From Prevotellaceae bacterium (GTDB lineage Bacteria > Bacteroidota > Bacteroidia > Bacteroidales > UBA932): a stretch of DNA of 39,987 nt. The stretch spans positions 1 to 39,987 of the forward strand of contig JAISFN010000067.1 in the NCBI GenBank assembly GCA_031263585.1, given 5' to 3'. Below, piece by piece: positions 1 to 9,650 of the stretch. Position 1 is the stretch's first letter, and each line of letters begins with the position of its first letter. Position numbers and translations under genes: made by a program. Under the pieces are notes generated by a model, which saw only the letters and a program-made list of their open reading frames with translations, was not told where the DNA came from and did not search any database.

Positions 1-270
1 TAATAAGGCTTTTAAAGGGGAACTATCCGCCGTTTTTACGTGGCTAAACCGCCGTCCGCTAACGGTAGGCGGGTTTAGTTTCAGCTAAGCCTGCTGAAAG
101 CATAGTTGTTTAAAAATGACGACATTAAACCACAATATTTGGAAAATAATGGATAAGTTCTCAAAATTACAGCATCAATCCCAACGATACTATTAACCCG
201 AGGGTATTGTAAGCATGCAAAATATTTATGAATATTGCCGTTTGGTTAATATATAAAAATCTGTAGCTGT
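1..270. other. Intergenic left edge with two adjacent hairpins
   Basis: No coding sequence is supported here. Two inverted repeats lie side by side. The first spans 44-78: CTAAACCGCC pairs with GGCGGGTTTAG (one-base bulge), with an inner CCG/CGG pair around a CTAA loop. The second has TTTCAGC at 79-85 and GCTGAAA at 93-99. They could be a transcription terminator for a gene left of the window or an intergenic palindromic repeat; the sequence does not decide between these. Confidence 0.5.
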
Positions 271-2022
271 TTATTTTGCTTTCTGTTTCAATTGCTCCAT
301 GTTGCTTAGCGGAAGGCTTAGATAAAACGTTGTTCCTACGTTTTCCCGGCTTTCGAAGCTGATTTTCCCTTTATTTATTTTAACAAAGTCGCGTACCAGC
401 ACCAGCCCCAAGCCCGAACCGGTTTCCTTAGCCGTACCTGCTTGCGAAACTACCTGCGATGTAAAAATAGTAGCCTGTTTGCTTTCTGGAATACCCACTC
501 CGGTGTCGCTAATACCTATAACCGCATAAGTACCATCCTTTTTGTACGATATTATTATTTTTCCGTTTTGAAGGATAAACTTTATTGCATTCGATATCAG
601 GTTGCGTAATATAATGTTCAGCATTTCCTTGTCGGCATATATGTAAATAATACCGTTTATGTTATTGACAATTTCAATCGACTTATTTTGAATACTTGTA
701 TTTAAAAACTCCAAATTAGCCTCGATAATATCGGATATATTTATAACTTCAGGGTTATACATTATCCCGTTTATTTGATTTTTAGCCCAGTATAGCATAT
801 TATCCAACATCTGGAAAGATGAATTCAGGCTGGCATCCAATTTTATCAAATGATTGTCAAGCATTTCGGGAGGCAATGTTTTTGAACGCAAAATTTGCAG
901 AAAGAGACATACCGCGCTAAGCGGGGTACGTAAATCGTGAGACAGAATTGAGAGGAGTTTGGTACGCACCCTGTTCTCATCTTCAAGCGATTTCTGTTTA
1001 ATGCTAATTTCTTCATTACGTTCGGTAAGCAGTTTATTTAAACGTTTAATCCGTCTGAGCGTGCTATATAAAACAATCAAAAACACCAACAATGCGGTTA
1101 CAATAATAATAATAAACATGAGTATATGCCGCTCATGCTTAAGCTTGTTTTCAAACTTTTGCCGTTGCAGTTCGTTAATCACCTCCTCCCTTTCTAATGT
1201 CTGCATTTTCAAATCGGCATCATGTATTTGCTTGACAAGGGATTTATTTATTGAGTCGATTGCTCGTAACTGACATTGCTTATCGCGTAATTGTTTCTCT
1301 TTTAGGGCTAATTGTAGTTCTTTAGTGTTTTTTTCAGCTTCGGTAAGTTCCAGGTCTTGCTGTATTTTTTCCAACGAGGCTTTAATGCAGGCTTCACGCG
1401 CCTGATGAACCCTATCGTCTAATGCCTTATATTTGTAAAAATATTCCCGCGAGCCTTGCCTGTCTCCTTTTTTGTCATACGTTTCCGACAACATTGCATA
1501 GCAGGCTTTCATCTCATCGGGGTCATTAATTTCTCCGGCCAATTTTAAAGCCCGATTTAACTGACCGACTGATTCGTCAAAACGTAACAGATTGTTTAAT
1601 ACTGCAGAAATGTTTATGTGGGTTTTTAAAATCGGCAATTTTTCTTTTTGCTCAATTCGTATTGCCAAAGCCCTTTCAAAAGCGGATAACGAACTGGTAT
1701 AATCTCTTTTATCATTATAAATCATACCTAAACTGCTCTCGATACTTGCTATTTCCCCAATGTTGTTTATTTGTTCGTTAAGCGTTATCGAGCGTTTAAA
1801 CAGTTCAATTGCCTTATCATAGTCTTTTTGTTCCCAAATGTAAAATGCCGCGCCATTCAAAAATTTAGCGGCGCTCGGGTAATCTTGTTCCTGTTCGTAT
1901 TCAGCCGCAATTTTCACACAGTCTTCTACGGTATAGTCCTTTCCCGATACTGTTATCTGGGCATATAAACCCGAAACGAACAATAACAAAATTAAAACTA
2001 TACTGTATTTTAGTATCCTCAT
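271..2022 (-). CDS. TPR-containing membrane sensor histidine kinase
   Basis: 583 aa. An N-terminal signal sequence (residues 1-21) leads to TPR-like helical repeats (about 30-205) predicted outside the membrane, a long charged coiled coil (about 205-298), one membrane span (300-320), a linker, and a kinase core. The HisKA H-box reads ILSHDLRTPLS with phospho-acceptor H362. The HATPase domain has an N-box with N474 and N478, G1 DTGVGIP at 506-512 and G2 GSGLGL at 535-540, so the kinase looks intact. The expected role is autophosphorylation in response to a signal sensed by the periplasmic TPR part. No receiver domain or response-regulator gene is present, so the partner is unknown. The start follows the first ATG with a good signal peptide. 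Confidence 0.9.
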   Translation of the reverse strand: MRILKYSIVLILLLFVSGLYAQITVSGKDYTVEDCVKIAAEYEQEQDYPSAAKFLNGAAFYIWEQKDYDKAIELFKRSITLNEQINNIGEIASIESSLGMIYNDKRDYTSSLSAFERALAIRIEQKEKLPILKTHINISAVLNNLLRFDESVGQLNRALKLAGEINDPDEMKACYAMLSETYDKKGDRQGSREYFYKYKALDDRVHQAREACIKASLEKIQQDLELTEAEKNTKELQLALKEKQLRDKQCQLRAIDSINKSLVKQIHDADLKMQTLEREEVINELQRQKFENKLKHERHILMFIIIIVTALLVFLIVLYSTLRRIKRLNKLLTERNEEISIKQKSLEDENRVRTKLLSILSHDLRTPLSAVCLFLQILRSKTLPPEMLDNHLIKLDASLNSSFQMLDNMLYWAKNQINGIMYNPEVINISDIIEANLEFLNTSIQNKSIEIVNNINGIIYIYADKEMLNIILRNLISNAIKFILQNGKIIISYKKDGTYAVIGISDTGVGIPESKQATIFTSQVVSQAGTAKETGSGLGLVLVRDFVKINKGKISFESRENVGTTFYLSLPLSNMEQLKQKAK

Positions 2023-2043
2023 CCTTAATTAGTAGCTTCGCTA

Positions 2044-2490
2044 TTAGTAGCTTGCTGTCTGAAATTGTATTTCGCCCGCCGATTCGTTGTCCAACACATC
2101 TTTAACCCTTATTTTTATAGTGTATGTAGTATTGGATTCAAATCCGCTTAAAGTGATAAATAGCTTTTCTTACATTCCCTTGTTAATTGAGTACATAATG
2201 TGGCATAAAGCCGTTGTCTGCGTATCGGTAGCGCTAATAAATACCTGTACATATGAAGGTAAATAGGCTTTATTTCTTTCCCCTTAGCGTTTATCTCTTT
2301 TAAAGCCGCGGGGTTGGCATCGTTGAACGAAGCGGATATGTATATGTATACCAGAAGATCGACATGCTGATAATAACGATTCAAACTATCGACATACGAA
2401 GCTTTTATGCTCCTCTTGGTTTTGCCCAAACACAGGAAAAGCAAACAAACCTGCAATAAAAAGCAAAACAGCAAATGGTAGCATTTTCAT
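2044..2490 (-). pseudogene. Decayed gene for a small secreted protein with a fibronectin-III-like C-terminus
   Basis: The ATG at 2490 opens a convincing signal peptide (MKMLPFAVLLFIAGLFAFPV then FGQNQ), but the frame hits TAG after about 34 codons. Protein-like sequence continues in the +1 frame over the middle (ending LKEINAKGKEIKPIYL near 2260), and the original frame resumes as a 40-residue stretch, EKLFITLSGFESNTTYTIKI, continuing VKDVLDNESAGEIQFQTASY and ending at TAA 2044-2046. That tail has the look of the last strands of an Fn3-like domain. Signal peptide and tail share one frame, separated by at least three in-frame stops, so compensating indels or progressive decay are likely. The 108-codon ORF at 2148-2474 is a hybrid of these frames and probably not a real product. 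Confidence 0.6.
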
Positions 2491-2685
2491 AAAATTATAA
2501 ACAAAATCAAAAATCAAAAATAATGTGTAAATTCTACTTCAAGCAAAACATTCCCTTCCTCCTATAAAAAGAGAAAATACTTTACTTTTTATTAAACAAT
2601 TAACTACTAAATACTATTAAAATAGTATCATAATTTATTAATAAATCTTTTAAAAATTCCCCCAAATATATAATAAAAATAGTTT

Positions 2686-4311
2686 TTAATGTAATACTGT
2701 TTTATCGTAATAGTCCCACTTATCTATTACTTCAATAGCTTTTTTATATACATTATCCCGTTCCGAATTTATTATCTGATAATATTCGGTTGATGAAAAT
2801 AAATCCCTGGCAATAAGCGCTTTCATAACCGAACGGATGTCATCGCCCGATATAGCAATATCTGCATCGTTTCTTTTAACGCCCTGTTTTTCGGCAAATT
2901 CAAGCATTTGGGTAAACAAATCGCCAGTAACTGTAAAACGTTTATTAAAGTCCTTAAAATCTTTATATTGTTTTTTCAATTTATCACGATTGTTATCCAT
3001 ATAATTTAAAATAAACTGGTTTAAAATGCTTTTACGCCCCAGTTGTCCGCTATATTTCGAATATGCGCTGGTATCAAGCGGAATAAAGATATCCGGCATG
3101 ATACCCCCGCCGCCATATACTGTACGCCCGTTTTTTAAGGTTTGGTATTTTAACGAATCGGGGAGCGTAATATTGTCAGTACTAAACACTTCGCCTCCGC
3201 TGGAAAAGCGTTTGTATAAATCGGCATAATATTTTTCTGTACTTCCGTTATCATAATGGCGCTGGATAACCCGCCCGGTGGGAGTGTGATAGCGGGCAAT
3301 CGTCAACCGGATAAACGACCCGTCGTTTAAGGGTAGTTGTTGCTGTACCAGTCCTTTACCAAAGGATCGACGGCCTATTAAAATTCCCCTGTCCCAATCC
3401 TGAACGGCGCCGGCCACAATTTCACTAGCCGATGCCGAGCCGTCATCAATCAACACAATCAGTTTACCGGTTTTAAAAAGCCCAATGCCTGTCGATAATT
3501 CTATCATTTTCGGAGCTTTAAGCCCTTCTGTGTAAACAAGTAATTTATCCGAGTCGAAAAACTGGTTTGCAACGGCAATACCTGTAGGCAATACCCCTCC
3601 CGAATTACCCCGCAAATCTAAAATCAACGCTTTGGGTTGTTCATTGAACTTGGCAAAAGCCTCTTTAATCTCATCCATCGACGTCATTGCAAAGCGGGCC
3701 AATTTGATATAAGCAAGGCCGGGCTTTACCTCGTAAGCGGCATCGACACTGTTAATCGGAATTTTATCGCGGATAAGCTCGAAATCCAAATCCGAATTGC
3801 TTGATTTGCGATATATGCTAAGGTTTACTTTCGAACCTTTCGGCCCGCGCAATAGCTTATATGCCTTGTCGTTGCTCAATTGTACCCCGGCTATTTTTTC
3901 ACCGTCGACAGCAATAATACGGTCGCCGGCCAAAATGCCGACACGTTCGGAAGGCCCCCCGACAACTGGGGATATAACGTTTAACGTATCGTTTAATATA
4001 TTAAATTCGATGCCAATACCGTTAAAATTACCTTGCAGCGGTTCATTCATGGCATCATAGTCTTCCTTTGAGATATATGTCGAGTGGGGGTCGAGACTGG
4101 ATAATGTACTCACAACAGCTTTGTCAACTAAATCTTTAATATTTGTTGAATCAACATACGATGTAGTAATATAGTACATTAATGTTGCATATTTATTTAA
4201 GGCGCGGTCAAATTCGGAGGGCTTTGCTCCGCGGAGCTGTCCAAATACTTGAATGCTTTGTAAGGTAAAAACCATTACAAAAAATAAAATGACAGATTTA
4301 AATTTTGTCAT
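2686..4311 (-). CDS. S41-family C-terminal processing peptidase
   Basis: 541 aa. A signal sequence (about 1-24) is followed by the N-terminal helical part, a PDZ domain (about 87-170) that binds substrate C-termini, and the S41 protease domain. The catalytic region reads DGSASASEIVAGAVQDW with nucleophile S294, then SFGKGLVQQ with general base K319 and Q323. The Ser-Lys spacing of 25 residues equals that of E. coli Tsp/Prc (S430/K455). The expected activity is periplasmic cleavage of proteins from their C-termini. Bacteroidota usually carry several paralogues, so a specific gene symbol is not assigned. It is transcribed alone, with AT-rich DNA on both sides. Confidence 0.93.
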   Translation of the reverse strand: MTKFKSVILFFVMVFTLQSIQVFGQLRGAKPSEFDRALNKYATLMYYITTSYVDSTNIKDLVDKAVVSTLSSLDPHSTYISKEDYDAMNEPLQGNFNGIGIEFNILNDTLNVISPVVGGPSERVGILAGDRIIAVDGEKIAGVQLSNDKAYKLLRGPKGSKVNLSIYRKSSNSDLDFELIRDKIPINSVDAAYEVKPGLAYIKLARFAMTSMDEIKEAFAKFNEQPKALILDLRGNSGGVLPTGIAVANQFFDSDKLLVYTEGLKAPKMIELSTGIGLFKTGKLIVLIDDGSASASEIVAGAVQDWDRGILIGRRSFGKGLVQQQLPLNDGSFIRLTIARYHTPTGRVIQRHYDNGSTEKYYADLYKRFSSGGEVFSTDNITLPDSLKYQTLKNGRTVYGGGGIMPDIFIPLDTSAYSKYSGQLGRKSILNQFILNYMDNNRDKLKKQYKDFKDFNKRFTVTGDLFTQMLEFAEKQGVKRNDADIAISGDDIRSVMKALIARDLFSSTEYYQIINSERDNVYKKAIEVIDKWDYYDKTVLH

Positions 4312-4755
4312 AAAATAATTCCCTATAATAAAATAAACAGATTACAAATGCATCTGTTCATTTAAAATTAATAATAAACCTGAAGAGAAAATATTGTCAT
4401 TTATTCTCGCCCCAAAGCTATGTTTGTATTATAATTACTATAATATACTAATTTTATTGCGAAGTATTGTCAATAAGCTATTCGGAACAGCCCACAAAGG
4501 TAATTATATTTTAATACAATAGAGTTTCTATAATCTGCTTATTTGTCGATTTGCTTATTTGTTTATCGGCGCATTAATTTACATTCAATAAAAGATTATT
4601 ACGAGTTATTATCAGCAAGTTAGAATATATATTATTTTATAGTCCACTTATTTTCAGTCAATTTTAAAAATATTTATTCTAATTTACTCATAGTCATCAA
4701 TCTAAAATCTTATTGAAGATAATATCTACTAAAGATAAAAGGAAGCGAGTTGTTT
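4312..4755. other. AT-rich intergenic region
   Basis: Very AT-rich, with no ORF resembling a protein. It holds one copy of a recurrent low-complexity motif, GATTTGCTTATTTGT at 4548-4562, whose exact 15-mer recurs at 34595-34609 between kdd and kamA. No clear terminator was seen after murB. Confidence 0.6.
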
Positions 4756-5772
4756 TTAAACATAATTTACTTCCGACTCTACTTCAACATAAAACTTCTC
4801 TTTTACCGACTGTTGTATATCGGCGGCCAGTTTTGTTAACTCCGAGGCTTCGGCTCCCCCATAGTTAATCAGAACTAATGCCTGGTGTTCATGTACGCCC
4901 ACATTAGCGATACGCTTGCCTTTCCATCCGCACTGTTCTATCAGCCATCCGGCGGCTAATTTTGCATGTTTTTTATCCGACGCGAAAAGCGGCATATTTT
5001 CATATTTCTGCTTTAAATTTTCGGCAAACTCCACCGGCACAATCGGATTTTTAAAGAAACTCCCTGCATTGGGCAACTTGCCGGGATCCGGTAATTTGCG
5101 CTCGCGTATGGTAATTATGGCTTTACGTATATTCTGGACATTTACTTTACTATAATTTTTTGTCAGTTCTTCCTCTACATTACCGTAATGCGTTATATAA
5201 ACGGGCTTTTTATTCAGCTTAAACGTAACTTCGGTTATAATTGCCTTTCCCTTCAATTCTTCCTTAAAAACACTGTCGCGGTAGCCGAATTCGCATTCTG
5301 CATTATTTAGGCAAAATGGCTCCCCGTTTTCAAGATATATGCCGTACACTTCGTCAATTGTCGATTTCGCTTCAACTCCGTAGGCTCCGATATTCTGAAC
5401 CGGGGCGGCTCCGACATTACCGGGTATAAACGATAAATTTTCAACGCCTCCCCAATTGTTTTTAACGCAATAGGATACAAAAATATCCCAAACCACCCCT
5501 GCTCCGGCGCATAGCCAAATATGGTTTTCGTCTTCGTCAATTTTTTCAATTCCCTTAATTTGCGGGTGAATAACAATACCGTCGAAATCGCCTGTAAACA
5601 ACACGTTGCTTCCTCCGCCCAAAATAAAGCGAGGCACGCCGACCAGCGATTCATCGTTTAATATTTCCAGTATTTCGTCTTCACTTGTTGGCGCCGCATA
5701 GTATTTGGCTTTAACATCAATGTTAAAAGTATTTAATTGTTTTAAAGAGTAGTTGGTTTGGATAGTAAGCAT
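4756..5772 (-). CDS. murB: UDP-N-acetylenolpyruvoylglucosamine reductase (MurB)
   Basis: 338 aa, the length of type I (E. coli-like) MurB. It catalyses the FAD- and NADPH-dependent reduction of UDP-GlcNAc-enolpyruvate to UDP-MurNAc, the second committed step of peptidoglycan synthesis in the cytoplasm. Visible motifs are FILGGGSNVLFT (49-60) and FIPGNVGAAPVQNIGAYG (115-132) for FAD binding, GYRDSVFK with R165, and NAGSFFKNP with catalytic S238 (equivalent to E. coli S229). The C-terminal EVESEV contains the expected active-site Glu. Its start lies 22 bp after the DoxX-family gene, indicating co-transcription as the last gene of tmk-doxX-murB. Confidence 0.97.
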   Translation of the reverse strand: MLTIQTNYSLKQLNTFNIDVKAKYYAAPTSEDEILEILNDESLVGVPRFILGGGSNVLFTGDFDGIVIHPQIKGIEKIDEDENHIWLCAGAGVVWDIFVSYCVKNNWGGVENLSFIPGNVGAAPVQNIGAYGVEAKSTIDEVYGIYLENGEPFCLNNAECEFGYRDSVFKEELKGKAIITEVTFKLNKKPVYITHYGNVEEELTKNYSKVNVQNIRKAIITIRERKLPDPGKLPNAGSFFKNPIVPVEFAENLKQKYENMPLFASDKKHAKLAAGWLIEQCGWKGKRIANVGVHEHQALVLINYGGAEASELTKLAADIQQSVKEKFYVEVESEVNYV

Positions 5773-5794
5773 AAATTATTTTGAATGGTTAATA

Positions 5795-7051
5795 TTATAA
5801 TCTATTTTTTTTAAAGCGGCTGATTCCGATTATTAGCCCAAAAACAAGCAGTATAGCCAAAGCTAAAATAAGCGTAGTAGTTTTTTCGCACAAGTTATGT
5901 TGCTTGATAATATCGTCGGCGCTTTCCGTTTTAATCAGCCTGTCAAGTTCCAGCATATCGGGAATATCATGGTAACTCCATTTTTTCAGAATACTTGCAT
6001 CTTTCAGCAGTATCATGCCCGGGTTCGAGCGTACCATACTCTTTATCGTAGTTTCGTCGGTATGGTATATGGGGTATTGGGCTGCCGCTTTTGCGGCATA
6101 CTCGGCATTAAGGTCGCCGGCCGAGCCGCTTAACATCATAAAATGATAATTACCGTAAGCGTTATTGTATATGTTGTTAATTTTGCCCTTATTTTTCAGA
6201 CTTGCTTTTTCAATTTCGTACGATGTAAGCAAAATCATGTACCCGGGTAAATTCAAAATAGAGTCGGTTATATATTCCCCAACGCCGTTACTTATTGTAA
6301 AATCCTTGGTGGGCGGCGTATAACCTTCGGATACCAGCTTCGATTTTGTATCGACATATGTCCAACCCGAGAGGACTTCATCCGTAAGTTCGTCTATTTT
6401 AAATTCCTTTTTAACTCCGTCTTTTTCATAAATAAATGTATTATCATAAACAGCCGCGGGGGCATCTTCGGGCATTTCCCTGCCTTCCAAAATATTACTG
6501 CCCACCTTGTACGACATAAAGTCGATAAGCGGTAAATGGCGATAAGCGTAAATGGCCAAACCGAATGAAAAGATCAATATACCTGTAAAGATAGCCCATT
6601 CGGCCTTGCAGCATACAAACGGACGATAAAACTTGCGCTGGGTAAATATGAAGATAACGAAAGGCATTATAACAATGTTTTTGAAAAAGGTTTCCCAGTT
6701 GGTGAGTTTAATTGCATCGCCAAAGCAGCCGCAATCTTCAACGGGGTTGAAAACCGCCAGGATAAATGTAAGGCAGGTGAAAAATATCATAAACAATAAT
6801 GCTCCCCATGATGCTTCTTTCATGCGTAGGCCGAAGAACATGCACAATCCCAATACAAACTCGGCAACAGCCAGTAATATACCGAATACCAATGACGTAG
6901 GTGCAAGGAAGTGCATAGAGAAGGCCTCGAAATACTCGTCGAACTTAATGGCCGAACCCATAGGGTCGATAATTTTTACATACCCCGAAAAAATGAATAA
7001 CACACCGACGAGCAAGCGAGCTGTTACTCTTAACGCTTTCATTATATTCAT
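5795..7051 (-). CDS. DoxX/MauE-like membrane protein, BT_3928-type
   Basis: 418 aa. Four hydrophobic segments in the first about 140 residues form a DoxX/MauE-like bundle that starts RLLVGVLFIFSGYVKIIDP and contains DCGCFGD, a Cys pair common in redox-associated MauE relatives. A further span near 150-170, a soluble region of about 200 residues with a weak thioredoxin-like flavour, and a C-terminal anchor (about 390-412) follow. The biochemical function is not established; a membrane redox role is inferred only from the CGC motif and family name. The gene sits 11 bp after tmk and 22 bp before murB. An alternative start three codons downstream (MKALR) is possible. Confidence 0.8.
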   Translation of the reverse strand: MNIMKALRVTARLLVGVLFIFSGYVKIIDPMGSAIKFDEYFEAFSMHFLAPTSLVFGILLAVAEFVLGLCMFFGLRMKEASWGALLFMIFFTCLTFILAVFNPVEDCGCFGDAIKLTNWETFFKNIVIMPFVIFIFTQRKFYRPFVCCKAEWAIFTGILIFSFGLAIYAYRHLPLIDFMSYKVGSNILEGREMPEDAPAAVYDNTFIYEKDGVKKEFKIDELTDEVLSGWTYVDTKSKLVSEGYTPPTKDFTISNGVGEYITDSILNLPGYMILLTSYEIEKASLKNKGKINNIYNNAYGNYHFMMLSGSAGDLNAEYAAKAAAQYPIYHTDETTIKSMVRSNPGMILLKDASILKKWSYHDIPDMLELDRLIKTESADDIIKQHNLCEKTTTLILALAILLVFGLIIGISRFKKNRL

Positions 7052-7062
7052 GATAATATCCT

Positions 7063-7743
7063 TTAAATTAAAAATCTGCTTATCTTTTGTTTTATTTCTT
7101 CAAAAATACGCTCAGGCGGCAGCATTTCAGCATTGTTATCAACGCAACTGATAAGCTGAAAGCTCTCGTCCATCGACTCCTGTTCCAGATAAATTGTTCT
7201 TACCCGGCGTTGTAGGTCAAAATCGGCTTCGTGGATATCTTTTTTCCCTTGCAAATAACTCCGGTCGTCTCCTTCGCGTACCCCGTTCAGTTTTTTCTCG
7301 GTAAACGAAAACGGGACATCCAGGAAGATATTCAAATCGGGCTTGGGAATGGCAAAATAACTGTATTCCATATCTAAAATCCACCGGCGAAGCTTTTGCT
7401 TCCTTTCATTATCCGGCAACTTGGCACATTGATAAGCAATGTTCGAGTATACATAACGGTCGACAAGTACGATGTACCGGTTGTTTAACCAATCGTTTAT
7501 CAGCCCGGCGGCATTATGGCGATCGCCGGCGTACAGCAAGGCTACCAGCGAAGGATCTACTTCATTTGTGTCGCCAAATTCACCCCGCAAGAAACGGGCA
7601 ATAAGTTCGCCGTATACAGGAGACTCGAAACGGGGAAAATGCAAAAAACGACTATTGAGATTCTGATGGCACAGATATTCTTCAATCAATTTAATTTGAG
7701 TCGATTTCCCAGCTCCGTCAAGCCCTTCAATTACAATAAACAT
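7063..7743 (-). CDS. tmk: Thymidylate kinase
   Basis: 226 aa. It phosphorylates dTMP to dTDP with ATP in DNA precursor synthesis. The P-loop GLDGAGKST is at residues 7-15, and the DR motif of the family is in VDRYVYSNIAYQ (D95-R96), which positions the dTMP. LID-region basic residues follow (about 140-155). The length is normal for the family. It is the first gene of a three-gene group with the DoxX-family protein and murB, with gaps of 11 and 22 bp. It is divergent from folP, separated by about 150 bp that must hold both promoters. Confidence 0.96.
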   Translation of the reverse strand: MFIVIEGLDGAGKSTQIKLIEEYLCHQNLNSRFLHFPRFESPVYGELIARFLRGEFGDTNEVDPSLVALLYAGDRHNAAGLINDWLNNRYIVLVDRYVYSNIAYQCAKLPDNERKQKLRRWILDMEYSYFAIPKPDLNIFLDVPFSFTEKKLNGVREGDDRSYLQGKKDIHEADFDLQRRVRTIYLEQESMDESFQLISCVDNNAEMLPPERIFEEIKQKISRFLI

Positions 7744-7863
7744 ATAGTTGTATTCGAATTTATTGATTTATTAATGCTTAAAAGCTTCCCTAAACCCTTC
7801 CTTCCGGAGGGTCTTACGCGGTCGTGATTCTTGCTACTTGGTTCGTTATTCTTTATAATTTCG

Positions 7864-7871
7864 TATTTTTG
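7864..7871 (+). promoter_or_regulatory. Putative -7 box for folP-cdaA
   Basis: TATTTTTG matches the Bacteroidota -7 consensus TAnnTTTG and lies 20 bp before the folP ATG. A TTG at 7838-7840 is a possible -33 element, although the gap of 23 bp is slightly longer than usual. Confidence 0.4.
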
Positions 7872-7890
7872 CGCGAAGATACAATAAATC

Positions 7891-8754
7891 ATGGAGCAAT
7901 TATCTTCTTTTTTTCAAAAAAAGAAAACTATTAATTATTCGGGGCGACTGATTGATCTTTCTAAGTCATTAATAATGGGCATTATAAATGTTACTCCCGA
8001 TTCATTTTATCCGGATAGCCGATATCAGGATGAGGAAAAAATCGCTAACCGTACCCAGCAGATTATAAAGGAAGGCGGAAGTATTATCGACCTGGGCGCT
8101 TACTCATCGCGGCCCCATGCGGCCGACGTTTCGGCAGAGGAAGAAATTGAGAGGCTCAGGTTCGCATTGCCTATTATAAAAAAATGTGCACCGGAAATAA
8201 TCTTGTCGATCGATACCTTCCGTGCGGAAGTTGTCGAAGCGATTTATGATGAATTCGGCACGTTTATCATTAACGATATTTCGGCAGGCGGACTCGATGA
8301 CCGGATGTTCGGAGTGGCCGGTCGGCTCGGACTCCCGTACATTGCCATGCACATGAAAGGCTCCCCGCAAAGCATGATACACGAAACGCAATACGATGAT
8401 TTTTTCCGCGATATTACCGCTTACTTTGCCGATAAACTTAAACGGCTTATTGATGCCGGAGTGCACGATATAATTCTTGATCCAGGATATGGTTTCAGTA
8501 AAAATATGGAACAGAATTATGAGCTGCTTAAACGCATGAATGAACTGGTTATATTTGAGCTACCTATATTAGTGGGAGTATCGAGAAAACGAATGATATA
8601 CCATTTGCTGGGACTTACCGCCGATGAAGCATTAAACGGGACTACGGTGATAAATACAATTGCCCTGCAAAAAGGAGCCGATATTTTACGCGTACACGAT
8701 GTAAAACAAGCGGTGGAATGTGTGAAAATTATTGAAAAATTAAAATCGGTTTAA
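7891..8754 (+). CDS. folP: Dihydropteroate synthase
   Basis: 287 aa. It condenses p-aminobenzoate with dihydropterin pyrophosphate in folate synthesis and is the sulfonamide target. The first signature MGIINVTPDSF (29-39) and the second, with GGSIIDLGAYSSRP, are intact. Later conserved TIM-barrel motifs are present: FIINDISAGG, IILDPGYGFSK and LVGVSRKRM. It is followed after 10 bp by cdaA, a pairing commonly seen in Bacteroidota genomes, so the two are probably one transcript. Confidence 0.97.
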   Translation: MEQLSSFFQKKKTINYSGRLIDLSKSLIMGIINVTPDSFYPDSRYQDEEKIANRTQQIIKEGGSIIDLGAYSSRPHAADVSAEEEIERLRFALPIIKKCAPEIILSIDTFRAEVVEAIYDEFGTFIINDISAGGLDDRMFGVAGRLGLPYIAMHMKGSPQSMIHETQYDDFFRDITAYFADKLKRLIDAGVHDIILDPGYGFSKNMEQNYELLKRMNELVIFELPILVGVSRKRMIYHLLGLTADEALNGTTVINTIALQKGADILRVHDVKQAVECVKIIEKLKSV

Positions 8755-8764
8755 AAACAATATA

Positions 8765-9538
8765 ATGGATTTTATTCACATAACGTTTATCGACATCATT
8801 GACATCCTGATGGTTGCTGCAATCATGTATCAGATTTACAAATTGATACGCGGAACAGCGGCTATCAATATATTTGTGGCCATCATTCTGTTATACTTTC
8901 TTTATCTCATTGTCAAAGTATTAAAAATGGAAATGATGAGCCTTATTTTGGGACAGTTCATCGAGGTCGGCGTATTGGCGCTTATAATTCTGTTTCAACA
9001 GGAAATCAGACGGTTTTTATTACATATAGGTACAAATTACATGCAACGGAATTCGAAGATACGGTGGTTGATTTCCGGCAAAACAACTAAACAGATGTCG
9101 GTTAAAACTGAAGATATTATGGAAGCCTGCCGCAGCATGTCCGAGTCTAAAACCGGGGCGCTGATTGTGATTGCCCGCCGCTCGTCGCTGGATTTATACG
9201 CCGAAACCGGGGATATAGTCGATGCCGATTTAAGCCAGCGCTTGCTGCAAAACATATTTTTTAAAAATGCTCCTCTGCACGACGGCGCCGTAATTATACT
9301 CGGCGAACGTATTTATGCGGCACGCTGCACATTGCCCACCACCGAAAACCCTAACATCCCGGCACATTACGGTACAAGGCATAAAGCGGCCTTAGGTATA
9401 TCGGAACTCACGGATGCCGTAGTAGCCGTGGTATCGGAAGAAACCGGTTCGATTTCATACGTCGAAAACGGTATCATAAAATCGTGGCTTACTGCTGAAA
9501 AATTGAAAGACCTACTGGATAATGCGCTAAAAGTATAA
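8765..9538 (+). CDS. cdaA: Diadenylate cyclase CdaA
   Basis: 257 aa. Three membrane segments at the N-terminus (about 10-28, 32-52, 58-78) anchor a cytoplasmic DAC domain that makes cyclic di-AMP from two ATP. The two catalytic motifs are DGA at residues 173-175 (LHDGAVIILG) and RHKAA at 205-209 (GTRHKAALGISE). The length and three-helix anchor fit CdaA/DacA rather than DisA. The gene is 10 bp downstream of folP. c-di-AMP usually governs potassium and osmotic homeostasis; no target gene is in the window. Confidence 0.96.
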   Translation: MDFIHITFIDIIDILMVAAIMYQIYKLIRGTAAINIFVAIILLYFLYLIVKVLKMEMMSLILGQFIEVGVLALIILFQQEIRRFLLHIGTNYMQRNSKIRWLISGKTTKQMSVKTEDIMEACRSMSESKTGALIVIARRSSLDLYAETGDIVDADLSQRLLQNIFFKNAPLHDGAVIILGERIYAARCTLPTTENPNIPAHYGTRHKAALGISELTDAVVAVVSEETGSISYVENGIIKSWLTAEKLKDLLDNALKV

Positions 9539-9650
9539 GCTAATTTGTAAATTTATCAATTTGCTGATATAAGAATATGCCGATTTGTAAATTGTTAATC
9601 GTAAAAATATTGATTTACATATTTTCTCATTGGCATATTGGCGCATTGCT

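Noticed and set aside
6633-7151. 172-codon plus-strand frame
   Set aside because: Antisense to the DoxX-family gene and tmk; no protein-like conservation and no promoter.
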